Source of the DNA: Mesocentrotus franciscanus | Taxonomy: Eukaryota; Echinodermata; Echinoidea; Camarodonta; Strongylocentrotidae | NCBI GenBank assembly: GCA_037976565.1 | Contig: CP137680.1 | Coordinates: 22,955,533 to 23,019,532, forward strand | Direction of reading: 5' to 3' | DNA: 64,000 nt | Shown here: positions 25,001 through 36,250 of the stretch, piece after piece | Position numbering within the stretch: the first letter of the stretch is position 1 | Layout: each line of letters begins with the position of its first letter | Program-made: the position numbers and the translations under genes | The notes under the pieces: generated by a model | Database searches by the model: none | What the model was told of the DNA's origin: nothing | What the model saw: the letters and a program-made list of their open reading frames with translations, nothing else

Positions 25001-28000
25001 TCAAGGTAGTTTGTTAATTGTGTTCCAACTTCTTCATCCCTTCAAAATTATCATAATGCTGTAGCTATTAAAATAAACAATGACAATCACATCATCAGCA
25101 AATCATTTTATATTCACATCATGACTTTATTAATTTTAGTTAATATAAAGACGTTGACATTTAACATGAAAAATTGAATATGCAAAATTTATTTTGCAAT
25201 GTTTAACAAAAGAACATGTATATCAACAAACATGGGAGATATGTGTATGTATTTATCAAGTGCATACTCACCTATTGCATAGAGCTTGCCATCTAAGGCA
25301 GCCACTCCCACTCCACTTCGAGGGGTGTTCATACTGGCTTCAATGCTCACCCTCCCACTCAGCAGATTGAGTCTCTCTACATGACTGAGGGAGTGTCCTG
25401 TGCTGTCCATCCCTCCAACACAATAGATTGATCCTGATAAAATGTAACACACACACAAAAAATAACATGCGATTCTTGTACTGGGCACATTACAAAATGT
25501 GATATCTTTATGCAAGATACACCATTGAGAGTGTAATCCCCTGATAGAGAGATAACCGGTGGCAAACTAGCCTTCAATGACTATGTCCGTGATTCTTACA
25601 GGTAATGCTAAACTAGTCAATCTTGTTGTCTTTGTTAGTGTTTTTTTGTTAATGTTTATTTATCCATGCATTCATTCGTTCATTCATTCATTTTATGTTT
25701 TTACTTTTTTTCATTCATTATATCTCAATTGGGGGGCTCATTTAAAATCCAATACTACTCATACAGGATACAGACAGGAAATAGAACATAATGACAAATT
25801 AAAATCTTCTCTTACAAAATGACATTGGTAGGTAATAATTACATTTTTTAAAGTATGTATCTGTTTACAAAAATGCAATCAACATACAAGAAAAGACACA
25901 GATCAAAATTCGCTCTTCAACACACAAAGTGTCCATCACTTTGCTTTAAAAAAAAAACTTTAATAAAACAGAAATTTTTGTAGAGTTGACTGATTGGCAT
26001 ACATGTAGGCCTGTGGAACACTCACCTACTGTGGACTTCCTAGGAGTGATCTGTGAGGGCCTCAGAGAGTTCCTCCTCTCTGGTAGCATGTAGTAGTTCT
26101 TAGCTTCATCCAAGAGGTCCCTACACTTCATGTCTTGTTTGATAAGATCTTCAGCCTCAACGATGTCCACAAGGAACCTTGGAGACAACAGAGGCATCCG
26201 CATCTCCTGAAGGAGTTCAGCAATGTGGTCACCTCGACTGGCTTTGTCATGATAAACCCATCTGAATAAAAAGTATAAAGAAATGAGTAAGGTCTCCTTT
26301 GAACATGTATGCATCCTCATTTCTTGAAGATATCCAGTAAGGATCACTTCCACTTTTTTTGTAGTTATAAACCTGTCTGATATAAAAGCTACATATAAAA
26401 ATTGTCGTTCTAAGCTCTTGACAGAGTTCTCCAATGTGGTCATCTTGACTGGTTTTGTCATGTTGAACGCAAGTGAAATAAAATATTTGTAAAGGAATAA
26501 TTTGTTTGTCTCTCTGTGGAGCTTCTCTTTTACAAATAAGCAGGCAATACCGGTAATCATATTTTCTTGAAGAAGTTCACCAATACATGTACTTACCCAG
26601 CCTGCTTTGTCAATGATAAACACAGATGATATTACAGCCATATATTACAAAAATGGTCATTCTCATCTCTTGAAAAGTTGAAAACATTCAATAATGTGGT
26701 AATCTTGACTGACTTTTTCATAGTAAACTCATGTGATAGAATCATCAAATATAGATCAGTAATCAGCGGTCTTTCTGTAAATCTGGCTTCAGAAAGCCCA
26801 TATTTTTAGTATTAAGAAACTGGCATGGATTCCCAAACATAAGAATTAACACAATTGTCAATGTTTGGTCCCCTTTACACATTTGACTGCAGCAGAACAA
26901 GACAACATTAAAGGATTTTATAAACAACTTCAACAATTCATAGATTCCATTGCAAAAGGGGACCTTTTCTAGTAGGCCTGCGTTGATTCTTTTTTTTTTA
27001 GCTCGCTCGCTTCACTCGCTCACAAAATTTAGAAATAAATGTGCCCAGCACATGTGTACATGGCATCTAAGGAGTGCCAGAGTGATGCAAAACAAATCTT
27101 CTGAGATTAATTTTGTATTGGGGTGATGCCAAACTTTTTATTTTTTCAGAGGTTGCTGTGACTAAAAAAAAGGTAACGAAAAGATGATGTAAGCAATACA
27201 ACAAAGATGAGGATGATATCTTCATAAGTCTTCCCGTGGTGCTGTATGGAAGTGAATGCTGGACAGTAAAAAAAAGCAGAGAGAAAGAAATTAGACTCAT
27301 TTGAAATGCGGTGTTGGCGCAGGATGCTAAAGATCCCATGGACAGCCAGGAGAACAAACAGATCAGTGCTCGATGAGCTACAACCAAGTTGCTGCTTGGA
27401 GGCCATGGTTGTGAAACAGAGATTTGACTTCTTTGGAGAAAAAAATGAAGATCAAAGGGTATGGAGCAGGATACCATGCTTGGCAAAGTGCAGGGTAGGA
27501 GGAGAAGAGGAGGGCAAAGGATTAGATGGATAGAAGGTGTGATCAAAGAAACGAACACGACATAACGAAAGGTGTGCATACTTGCACAGTACAGAGTAGC
27601 CTGGAGAAGGTTTGTCCATGGGGTCACCAGGAGTTGGGGACGATTCGTTGGCACCTAACAACAACAACACATTTGATTACGAATATAACTGGGCATACAA
27701 CCACATACCTTATTATTGCATTATAGACTTCCTCCTCACTGGCCACATTTAAATCCTCGCTTTGTAGCAACTCTGAGAGTTGTTCCTTGGTGAGTTGTAG
27801 GAACTCTTCTTCATATGCAACCTCATTGAAGTGCGTCACTGCGTAGTGTCCCGAGGCCAGCTTGAGATCTGTACACGTGTGAGCATCTGCAAAGTTTCTT
27901 ATACCTGCAGTGAAAAAAAATCATAGATGGTTATGTAAGAGCACACAATTAGACTAGGCCATTAAACATGCTTATGATCATGGCTTCCATTATACTTTAT

Positions 28001-31000
28001 GCTAGAGTTGTGTGTACTGGCACCCCTCCCTAGTTTAACTTGTCTACAGCTATGAAGCAGTGCAGTGTACATACTCCTAATACTTGTACATTATCTTACA
28101 ACTTATTCCTTGAATGCACTGAGCGCTACGGTTGCCGGAGCTAAAGCCAGGGTAATAATATCCAGAGTCCTTGGGAAGCACATAGAGACGTTATATCATA
28201 TATGCAGTAGGCTTACGGTTGCACCACGTGAGAGGAGGAGGATTGGGGAGTCCTGAAAAGGACTGCTGGTAATCTTTCTTGTGTGTGTAGTCCTGAGAAG
28301 AACGGTTGGTAATCTTTCCTGAGCTTATAGATCTAAAGAGAACTATGGCGCCGGTAGGAGAGGATGGGTAGTAGGAGGGGCTCGACGAATAGGTAGACTA
28401 TCCGTCGTCAAGAGTGGGCTAAAGTCACCGGGTTGCGCACATGGGTGTGCTACGTGTCCGTGTGGGCTTGAGTCTCTGGGTATCATATATGCGCTTCACA
28501 AGAACGGCATATTATCATTATTACAATATATTTCTTATATAATCCTGCAGAAAAGTTTATAAAGTTGTCTTATGAATACTTAAAAAAGTAAGCAGGTGTA
28601 AATTTGAACTAGATGGATCTTCGACTGAGTGAACAGAAGCCCTCCGTCGCTTCTAATGATAATGTGACGAGCTGTTTTTGCATACATAATGAGCCCTGTG
28701 ACCTTTGACCTCGTGACCCCAAATTCTAATCAGTTCATTGGCTCTGCAAGATACATACATGTACATGACCCAAGTTTGGCGGGAATCCATCAATCGGTTC
28801 TTGAGATAACACGATCACAATCACGAGACGTACAGACGGAAGGACGGACAACCCGCAAACATAATGATTCCGGGAGGCATAAAAACACCAGACTAGCAGT
28901 ATAATACAGATTGTTCTGATATAAGCAGTAACAAGTAACATGGCTACAAAGGTATTGCTTCATAAAATGTGGGTATTAGAGACAACCACAAAGGTGTTAT
29001 CAAGCAAAGCTCTATTCAATAGACAGCTGAGGATTATTAGAATCATCCTATTCAATCGATCCTTTGAGAATGTAGTCTAATCTTTGCTTAGTCGTACACT
29101 GACTAACAATTGAGCATGTGCCTTGAGAAGAGATCAAGGGCTCCCCATGAAATTATAAGAATCATTTTATCCAGTACAGCCTAAGTTGAGAATGTCCTCT
29201 AATCTTTACTTACTCATACACTGGCTAACAAATGGGTATGTTTCATGAGAAAGGATCATGGTCTTACCCAGACAGTTTGCAGGATGGAGCTGTTTCTTGA
29301 GGAACTCTGAGCAGGAGGCTTGTACATCGGGGAGCTGCAACATAGATGCCGTGTTCAGCAAGGCTTGCACAGTGTCTATGTGAATCATCAACTCACCTGC
29401 AAGCAAAACAGTCCAATATCATATGATATATGATTCCACAGAGAAGTAGACTTGATAAATAACAAAGTTTGTGAAAGACTTCTTCACTCAGCATTTTTTC
29501 TTCTCATTTTGCATTGAAGCTAAACAAAAATTAAATACTCTTATTACAGGGGGGTGTTTCACAAAGACTAAGATCGACTTTAAGTTGGACTTAACTATGG
29601 CAGGCCATTCATGCAACTTTTGCTGTCACTATTGGTCTCTCAATTATGATCTTTAGATAATATTTTTTCCTTCAATAATGAACTATCAAAAACTGTAAAT
29701 TCTGTAGATTTGTGACCATGATTTGTACGTCCCTTGAGAGACCAATGTCAGTAAATGGTGAGAGCAAACAGTGGCATAAACGGCCTGCCATAGTTAAGTC
29801 CAACTTAAAGTCAATCTTAGTCTTTGTGAAACATCCCCCAGGACTATCTGTGTTACCTAATACTTGACGCATATTTCTCTGAATTACTATTGACACAAAT
29901 CAGGAATGTATTGCACATTCATCAAATGTGTTTAAAAAGGGCATTCTTGATAAGTTTATAATCAGTTTGCCCCCAAATAGTTACTGATTAGAACTGCTTC
30001 TTTTTAACCAAATATTGAACAGCTTCCATTTTCATTAAGATAAAATGTCAAAATTAGCTTCTTTTTTTTCACACTTGATTTGTTCACCGAATGAAAAACA
30101 TCTTTAAACTTTAAATAAAAAACATTTTACTCCCCTCCATACATGGAATATAAAGTAAAATTACAGCACTTTATTGTATTGCCTACTGCAGTGTTTTCCT
30201 TTTTCAATTTTCCTCTTCAACTAAAATATTGCATGAATTCTAGCGATCCCCTTCTTTCCCCTGACATGAATCAGATGTAAGATTCTCTTACCTGAGTATG
30301 CATAGTCTATGAGTTGTTCCATTGCTCTTGGTTTGACCTCCTTCATTGAGATCTCTGCTAGACCGGCCTCTTTCATCTCACCTGTGAACATGGTATAGAA
30401 ATACTGGCAGAAGGACGCCAGTACAATCCGATGCGCAGGTATCCGGGTTCCTGCCAGGGTATAAGGAAATAGGAGAGTTATGCATTTTAAAGTCACAACA
30501 AAAGCTTGTAATTGTCTTTTAGGGCTCAACTCCTCATGAATGATCCCAAAAGACCTTTGCAATTAAAGTCAGAGAGTGGAATATAAAGAAAAGTGGGAAA
30601 GGTGGGGTGGAAGAGAGAGAAGAAGAAAGAGAAAGAGAGAAAAAGAAAGAGGGCAAAAGGAGTGACAGAGAACAGCTATATAGTAGAATCGGATGGAGAA
30701 TGTAATAAATGGAAATGCAGACATGAAGAGAGGAGAAATTTATAAAACAGATACGGTAATATACATGTAGATTATAGAGACATAAAAATAAAGTGAAAGT
30801 AAGATATATATGTAAAGGTAAGAGAAGCGAGACAAATAGAAATTGTGCACAACTAAAACAAATCAGCCAAAAATATAAGCCACTTCACACTTGTTCACAG
30901 ATACTATCTGCACATTGGCAGATATAGGTCAATTGTACAAAACCGTAAAACCTACAACTTTCTCAAAGGCTACAAGGGTGAATGCTGGATATGTGTTTAT

Positions 31001-31644
31001 GAAAGTTATGTAATCATTATTCATTCTATGATACACAGCTGAAAGTATTCTTTTCAAGAGGGCAAACAAAAGATTTCATGAAGCACCTCCATGACTTTGG
31101 CCATGATTATTCTAAAATACAAACAGTGGGACATCTCAATGTGTAAAATATCTGTGGATACTTAGGGGTCATTTGTACAAGTGACCTCTGTGATTTGGCT
31201 TATTTAGGCTTCTTTGAAATAGATTGAAATACGGACCAGTGGACAGATATAATGTATGTATCCTACAGATAATAAACGCCTTTTCCTGGAAACTACTTTT
31301 CAATTCAAGAAGGGTCTCAGAAAAATATATCAGACATAGATCTACGAAATGCACTACCATTATAACTTGACAAAATGAAAAACTTGTAAACATTACTTCA
31401 ATGACTACCGGGTACTAAAGTACCAGAACTTTGCTTTTTACCTCAACTGGATGGACATTGATTATTCTACTGTTTATCCATGAACCATCTTACCTTCAAT
31501 ATCTAAAGTGACATCACATAGCTTTCCGACCTGCCTCAGATCATCCATGGTACGCAGAGCCTGGTTGCCATAGAAACTGTCCGCTCTGTGGATCATGACA
31601 TCAGCGCTGCCCCCATCAGCTGCTAGCTCATCAAAGTCCATCAT
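21854..31644 (-). CDS. Kelch-like BTB-BACK-Kelch protein, complete, 580 aa
   Basis: Ten exons join in phase: 31644-31494, 30450-30292, 29396-29268, 27904-27709, 26261-26026, 25433-25272, 24787-24581, 23659-23523, 22810-22671, 22079-21854 (1743 nt with stop). BTB spans about residues 30-145 (LCDVTLDIEGTRIPAHRIVLAS, MFTGEMKEA, LIDYAYSGEL), BACK about 147-260 (HPANCLGIRNFAD, EDLNVASEEEVYNA, MRMPLLSPRFL), and six kelch repeats about 290-575 (YCVGG, YAIGG, FAVGG, YATGG, YASGG, YAVGG). Such proteins are usually substrate adaptors of CUL3 ubiquitin ligases: BTB binds CUL3 and the propeller binds substrate. CRDLLDEAKNYYMLPERR and the ITPRKSTVG linker resemble KLHL8/KLHL20-type members, but I cannot fix the subfamily. 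Blade 1 lacks the usual Trp (RVSIEASM). A stop codon lies in frame upstream of the MMDFDEL start. Confidence 0.93.
22476..22643. mobile_element. Palindromic MITE (GGGCCC family), copy 2, KLHL intron 9
   Basis: The GGGCCCTGT..AAAGAGTTAT end is mirrored by CACAACTCTTTATAACACAGGACCC-like sequence. ATCAATC and TCACAA motifs are shared with copies at 9674 and 55284. Confidence 0.7.
22671..22810 (-). CDS. KLHL exon 9 (kelch 5)
   Basis: Acceptor TTGTTTCCAG, donor GTGAGA. Encodes WLPIASLSSKRGGGGLG, YASGGYDGQANLNTVERY. Confidence 0.92.
23523..23659 (-). CDS. KLHL exon 8 (kelch 4)
   Basis: The acceptor GTGAATTCAG was chosen because it keeps the frame (RRIASLEGKRRHAGVAAL). The donor is GTAAGA after RMNK. 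Confidence 0.88.
23955..24290. mobile_element. Half of an AGTCCACCC-family fold-back element, KLHL intron 7
   Basis: GGGAAAGTCCACCCC, TTTTAATAGAAGCAGAA, CAGTGAAAGTTTGAG, AGCAAATGGGAGGGGAGCT and AAGGTTGCCAATTT match one arm of the element at 43479-44055. The second arm is absent. Confidence 0.65.
24581..24787 (-). CDS. KLHL exon 7 (kelch 2-3)
   Basis: Acceptor TGTCATGTAG, donor GTGAGT after TGG-A. Encodes GNDGGKYLSTVEMFDP and FAVGGYDGSTVLDTVEAYDP, followed by NRW. Confidence 0.9.
25272..25433 (-). CDS. KLHL exon 6 (kelch 1, start of 2)
   Basis: Acceptor TTTTATCAG, donor GTGAGT. Encodes SIYCVGGMDSTG, ASMNTPRSGVGVAALDGKLY, AI(G). Confidence 0.92.
26026..26261 (-). CDS. KLHL exon 5 (BACK, second half)
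   Basis: Acceptor TTTTTATTCAG, donor GTGAGT. Encodes WVYHDKASRGDHIAELLQEM, then MPLLSPRFLVDIVEAEDLIK and CRDLLDEAKNYYMLPERR. Four decayed copies of its 5' end lie just upstream in the intron (26311-26742). The open frame continuing through that intron is not real protein. Confidence 0.92.
26311..26742 (-). pseudogene. Four decayed copies of the 5' end of KLHL exon 5
   Basis: Segments at about 26311-26391, 26399-26488, 26553-26637 and 26651-26742 each resemble the exon 5 start and its acceptor region (26195-26280). Shared reduced words are CTTGAAGRAGTTC, AATGTGGTCA, TTGACTG and TTTGTCAT. Read on the minus strand they give MTKPVKMTTLENSVKS and GYLQEMRMHTCSKE, beside the real HDKASRGDHIAELLQEM. 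Frames and splice sites are mostly damaged, so they look like relics and not alternative exons. Confidence 0.65.
27225..27668 (+). pseudogene. 3'-terminal LINE reverse-transcriptase relic, KLHL intron 4
   Basis: The plus strand reads VVLYGSECWTVKK, then after a frameshift LDSFEMRCWRRMLKIPWTA, VLDEL, and GRRRGRQRIRW-like residues. This is the usual C-terminus of an RT-type LINE polyprotein, broken by indels, and it ends in an (AAC)n tail at 27655-27668. The long minus-strand ORF here is only its shadow. Confidence 0.75.
27709..27904 (-). CDS. KLHL exon 4 (BACK, first half)
   Basis: Acceptor TTCACTGCAG, donor GTATGT. Encodes IRNFADAHTCTDLK through SEDLNVASEEEVYNAII, the 3-box/BACK region. Confidence 0.92.
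28104..28160 (+). mobile_element. SINE tail fragment (GAGGTGTC family)
   Basis: CCTTGAATGCACTGAGCGCTACGG...GCTAAAGCCAGGGTAATAATA matches the inverted 3' tail of the SINEs at 41819-42105 and 59103-59327. The head is missing. Confidence 0.55.
28614..28885 (+). mobile_element. Single-unit relative of the DR1-bearing element, KLHL intron 3
   Basis: One copy of the ~150-bp unit, with TGACCTTTGACCT at 28699-28711, is followed by the same GACGGACAACC..CATAATG end as the element at 1220-2137. Confidence 0.8.
29268..29396 (-). CDS. KLHL exon 3 (BTB end)
   Basis: Acceptor TTGCTTGCAG, donor GTAAGA. Encodes ELMIHIDTVQALLNTASMLQ through KKQLHPANCLG. Confidence 0.92.
29548..29842. mobile_element. ~295-bp TIR MITE (GGGTGTTTCAYAAAGACT), copy 1
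   Basis: The left end GTGTTTCACAAAGACTAAGA runs on to CTATGGCAGGCC. The right end is the inverted copy, through GGCCTGCCATAGTTAAGTCC to TCTTAGTCTTTGTGAAAC. TIRs are about 55 bp. The second copy, very similar, is at 60783-61065. Confidence 0.85.
30292..30450 (-). CDS. KLHL exon 2 (BTB)
   Basis: Acceptor CCTGGCAG, donor GTAAGA. Encodes TRIPAHRIVLASFCQYFYTM and MKEVKPRAMEQLIDYAYS. Confidence 0.92.
30897..31205 (+). repeat. Dispersed repeat, copy 2 of 2, KLHL intron 1
   Basis: Direct copy of the sequence at 15925-16215 with an internal indel. No coding frame is kept between the two. Confidence 0.7.
31494..31644 (-). CDS. KLHL exon 1 (coding), start of BTB
   Basis: Two adjacent ATGs (31644 and 31641); the second has A at -3 and G at +4. 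An in-frame TAA lies about 39 nt upstream. It encodes up to LCDVTLDIE and ends at donor GTAAGA with phase 1. Confidence 0.88.
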
Positions 31645-32101
31645 GATGGCAAAAAAAATTCTCTTTTTTTTTGGTGTTTACCAAGCAAGACTAAACTTCA
31701 TTTGCTTTCCCCCAATACAGTGTGTATCATCTAACACACATGTTGAAGATCAGATTGATTTTGCACACAGATACATAAAAATACATAAGGAGCTTGTTGA
31801 ATTCCGAACTTCTGATCGCAGTCTCTAAATACGAATACTACAATCTCTCCTTCTCCGCCATCCTTGCACTGGAAAATCTGAAAAATAAAACGAGTTTTTC
31901 TTTTAATTAGACCTCAACATACAGGATATATATAGGTAGCACTGAGTACATTGTACATTCAAATGCCAGATATCTAATCTTTATTCACTGGTTCTGTCCA
32001 GGCCGGAAGTCCTCTTTTCTTTACTTTTTTATTACCGGTAATCGAACTACATGTATGTATAACTAAATACATAAACAATATATATGATAGTATAGATATA
32101 T

Positions 32102-32254
32102 TGACTGCTATGAGAAGCATAGCTGTTTCTATAGGCTAAGGGGACCTTACATTCTGCTATGACCCGAGGCGTGCCGCGGGGTCATAGCAGGATGTAACGT
32201 CCCCGAGAGCCAGTATAGAAACAGCTATGCCTCGAATACTAAAGCAGTCCATAT
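32102..32254. repeat. Large hairpin-forming inverted repeat
   Basis: GACTGCTATGAGAAGCATAGCTG and CTATGACCCGAGG are mirrored by GGGGTCATAGCAG and ACAGCTATGCCTCG..AGCAGTC, with a GC-rich loop at about 32167-32180. It is probably a MITE. Confidence 0.7.
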
Positions 32255-33000
32255 ATATCTTTTATATACCGTATTCACAAACAAATCTACAAAGAATTCT
32301 TGCCTTATCCTTTTTTTGCGTAAAGATTGGTTGAAACATCACAGAAAATCTGAGACACTGTCTGTTAATCTTCGCTGGAAAGTTGCCTCAATGTTACAAT
32401 CATTCAGGAATCGCACACACACTGTATGCTATCCGCGCTCGCACAAAGAAACTTTTAAACGTAAACCAATGGGGATCTCAGCAAAATTTAACTTTGTGGC
32501 CCGTTACCCGCGCAACGGGCATCTTTCTCATTAACTATTGACTGTTACCCGGGCAACGGGCAATTGTTCGTTTTTTGGAGGGCATGGCTATAATCACTAC
32601 TCCAATTTCGACCAATCAGATGGCTAGATTTATTCAACATACTAAAAAGAGGTATATAATACATGATATTTGAGTCAATGTTCCAAGTGCCGAGACTTTA
32701 CATAGCGATTCCATATGACATTTTTGTTGTATTTTTTCCATTGTATGATTATCCTGTTTCTCTTGTTTTTGTTTTTTGGTAAATGTATAATTGTGTGTAT
32801 TATTTTTCTGTCTTGTACTGTCCTGTGACCTGTGTATTCAGGCAGTCGCCTACTAGCCTACTAGCCTAGGCTTGAATGTTTCTGTTGTTATATTCAATAC
32901 ATAAAGTATGCAGAAAAAAACCCGTCACAAAAACTCATATTTGCAAACTTTTAGTTCAATTTTGCTTACCCTGTTTCCTATCACTAGGCGTTACTTTATT

Positions 33001-33197
33001 TACTCAAGACAATGACAAACCATGATAATTGTTAGCATTTTATACAGAAAAATGACTTTAATTGACTCAAGACAATGACAAACCACAATAAATGTTAGCA
33101 TTTTGTACAGAAAAATGACTTTAACAGACTCAAGTGATCTAGTGACAAACCATGATAAATGTTAGCATTTTGTACAGAAAAATTACTTTAACTGATG
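33001..33197 (+). repeat. Three ~62-bp tandem units
   Basis: Units begin at about 33002, 33064 and 33128, each with ACTCAAG, ATGACAAACCA, TGTTAGCATTTT and ACAGAAAAATGACTTTAA. Confidence 0.85.
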
Positions 33198-34850
33198 AGA
33201 ATAAGCATTTAATCACATAGAAATTCAACTTCAAACAAAGACATAGGTCTACATTGTGTAGTGTCTGAATATGACCCCCCACCAATCGATGCTGTTTGGC
33301 TTCGCTACATAGTCATAGAAATTCTAGTTTATTTCATGAAGACACGAGAATGTCTAATTTTATTTTATTTAAATAAACAAACATTAGATCTAAGTCATTT
33401 AGGCCTACAAAGATCTTCATAAGTTCATGGACTTATTATTTCATCTTCTTAACGTACCAAAAAGTATTAAAAATCTTTGCAAAACCTCTGTGCCAAGAAT
33501 GCCTCAGAATACCCTTTGACTTCATGCCCATTCATTTGCTATGAATCACAACACAAACAATGCCCTCCTTTATACACACACACTGCATACCTTGTAAGTA
33601 TGTTGACATGTGTACTCGCTTATTCAACCACAAACTAGCCCCTTCTTACTTCTATTTTATGTGTACAATTACTCACTATTAGCTGGTCAGGTACACTCGC
33701 AAGTAACTTTGTCTTAAAAATTACATTATATGAATGAAAGTCTGGCAAACATAGGGCACCAGAAGAAGAATTTTACTTACTTCTTAGTTTCTGGAGACTA
33801 GATAAGACCAGGAAGATAAGACAACCAAGATAACCAAGTTCTGCAAGAATCTTCAACTTCAAGATTGAAAGAAGCAGACTGAAGAAGAAGAAGTTGAATT
33901 CGTAAAAGTTGTGTCAAATGTACACCGCGCGCTAGCGCTGCCCACACTCGTACCGTACCGTAAGAACGCATTCGATCTCTCGATCTACTTGCTGCTGCGC
34001 TGCGCTCGTCGCTTTGCTGCTGATTTCCGGTTTCGGTACAAAATAAGGGACAATCTTGGAATCTCTTCTAATTTTTTTTCTCACTTTCTGAAGAGAAGAA
34101 ATACTCGTATATTTAGCCTTTTCCTCTGTTACAAAACAATTAAAATTAAATTTATCGAAATCCATTATTATCAAAATATACTTATGATAAATCCTTTTTA
34201 AAGATATTTTTTAGAAGTTCTGAAAATTACATGTCAAAATATAAATAAAAATGAGTGTCTGTCCCTAACTTTATGTGATGGCGCTATTACAAATTTGCTT
34301 GTAGAAGTAGTGGCAGATGGTCGATGTCATCTGAAACTATTGAATTCGGTTGTGAAAATCAAAACATTTTAAAGAAAAAAATAACATATAGATATTATAA
34401 TATTAGATATATTATCATCATTCTGTCAAATATTATTTTGAACTTTTTCAGATTTTGACATAAAGCCCTTTTTTATAGGCCCTAAATTATTGAGTCGTAG
34501 AAACTTTATAAAACGAACAAAACAAAATAAATGGAAGGAATAGAAAAGAAAGTAGACACAAAAAGAAAACACAACAAAAGACTAGAAAAGAAGGAAAAGA
34601 GAAAAGAAAACGAGAAGAGAAGAAAACCAAAGAAAAGGTATTTAACAAAAAAAATGACTACAAAACAAAGCAAAACAGTACAGTGGGTGGTGAATCATAT
34701 AGATCTCACGCGGCGATTTAATTGGGGGCTTGGAAATATTAGATGGATGAAACTGCGAGAAAACGAGGCCACAGAGTTTTGGTACGTACGTGATAATCTC
34801 TTTCTTTTCAATTTTCACTTTGCCATCTTCCTTTCTCTCCCCCTCCCTTT

Positions 34851-34936
<86 letters not shown>

Positions 34937-34942
34937 TCTCAA
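34851..34942 (+). repeat. (CT)n microsatellite
   Basis: Near-pure TC dinucleotide run. Confidence 0.95.
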
Positions 34943-36250
34943 TTTCGCCATTCAAGCGTGCGGGCAAACTATAATTATCTGCGCAAACACATAATAACTG
35001 ATGTTGATGATTTCAGACTTTTATTTTTGGTTATTTTTCCTGAAAATTCTCGCTGAAGGCAAAAATATGGATACAAATTACAGCACAATAGCACATCATA
35101 CACTGGTTCACATTACAATCCCCCCGGCCCCCCCCCCCCACGATTGGCTCCCAAAATCTTATTTGAATGGAGTACTAAAGGCATTTTTAACAATGCCTTA
35201 CGTGTTATCAGCGTTTGTGATGTGGTCAGGGCTGGTGTAATATTGAAGCCCTAAAAAAATTGCGCTTCAAAATGATCACGAAGTGCCTCAAAAAAGTAAA
35301 AATCTTTGAGTGACCGGTTTTACCACACTCATTTTACCCAATAGACTGTACTATTGAAAAAACCGTTGGGAAAACGGTTTTTGAAATTTCGAATTCCAAT
35401 CATAAATATCTTGATAATCAGACGGGCGATCGGCTTGTATACTATATGGGATTCCTGACTGACCTTAAGATTTATAATTATGATTATGATATTGCATCCA
35501 TGAGCTAAATCCAAGATTTTGTTTAGAATCTAGCTGAGACAAAAATACCCAATCCCTTTAAATAACACCATAATGACGACATTTTTTACATTTTGTTGTT
35601 GTTGTAGTGAGTCTTCTTTCGGAAAAGTTTTCCTGACATTTTCCCACAATTTTCCTGACTGAGGCTGACTCCAACATCCTAATCCATGCAATGTCCTAAG
35701 CTTCCTGAATCATATAGATGACGGAATATCTAATGAATCTCTGCCTATCAAGCAGGAGTCCTTAAGAAATGTCCTCATGACTAAAATAGCTCAAAGATGT
35801 GTAAAATAACCTGATATAGGATGTACATGTATTTATGACATTGAAATACTTCTTCACCATTGATAAATTGGATGACTGATATACACTTGGGAAAAAACAG
35901 AAAGCATTTTGTTTTGTTCTAAAAGTAGTTCTAAAAAGTCATTTGAATTCAAAGTGACACACAATAATCAAGTAATCAAGAGAAACCGAGAATCTGTGTA
36001 GTATTCAAGGCATTAAGTTGGCTAGCGCAATTTCATTTTCATCTTTAGTAGAATCAGTTGTAAAAAATCAAATTCTCGTCTGAAATTTTTGTACAGATAT
36101 CAAAGTTCAAGTTGTATGGATTTAAAAGCAAGACGTATACTCTGTGTTGCTCTTATTCAATGTTTGTTTGACCATGCTAACCCAGGCGCGGATCCAGGAT
36201 TTTTTTTTTTGGCCGGGGGCACGTGCCCTGTGCCCCTGGATCCGCCAATG

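Larger units (their letters stand above)
31645..33960 (-). promoter_or_regulatory. KLHL 5' leader: likely UTR exons with a strong uORF
   Basis: On the minus strand, ATTTTTCAG at 31880 is a good acceptor leading into the coding exon. A GTAAGTA donor at 33780, preceded by a ~170-nt stretch that starts in a CpG-rich patch (33925-33960), could be untranslated exon 1. The inferred leader carries a uORF (31861-31838, MAEKERL) in an optimal context (A at -3, G at +4). The exon boundaries are inference without transcript support. Confidence 0.45.

Noticed and set aside
25946..26641. 231-codon minus-strand ORF as one exon
   Set aside because: Only 26026-26261 is KLHL exon 5. The rest is intron containing relic exon copies and the region past the GTGAGT donor.
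27067..27654. 195-codon minus-strand ORF
   Set aside because: It is the antisense shadow of the plus-strand LINE relic (LDSFEMRCWRRML).
34531..34974. 147-codon ORF rich in K, E and R then S and L
   Set aside because: Low-complexity A/G-rich DNA running into a (CT)n tract, with no domain.
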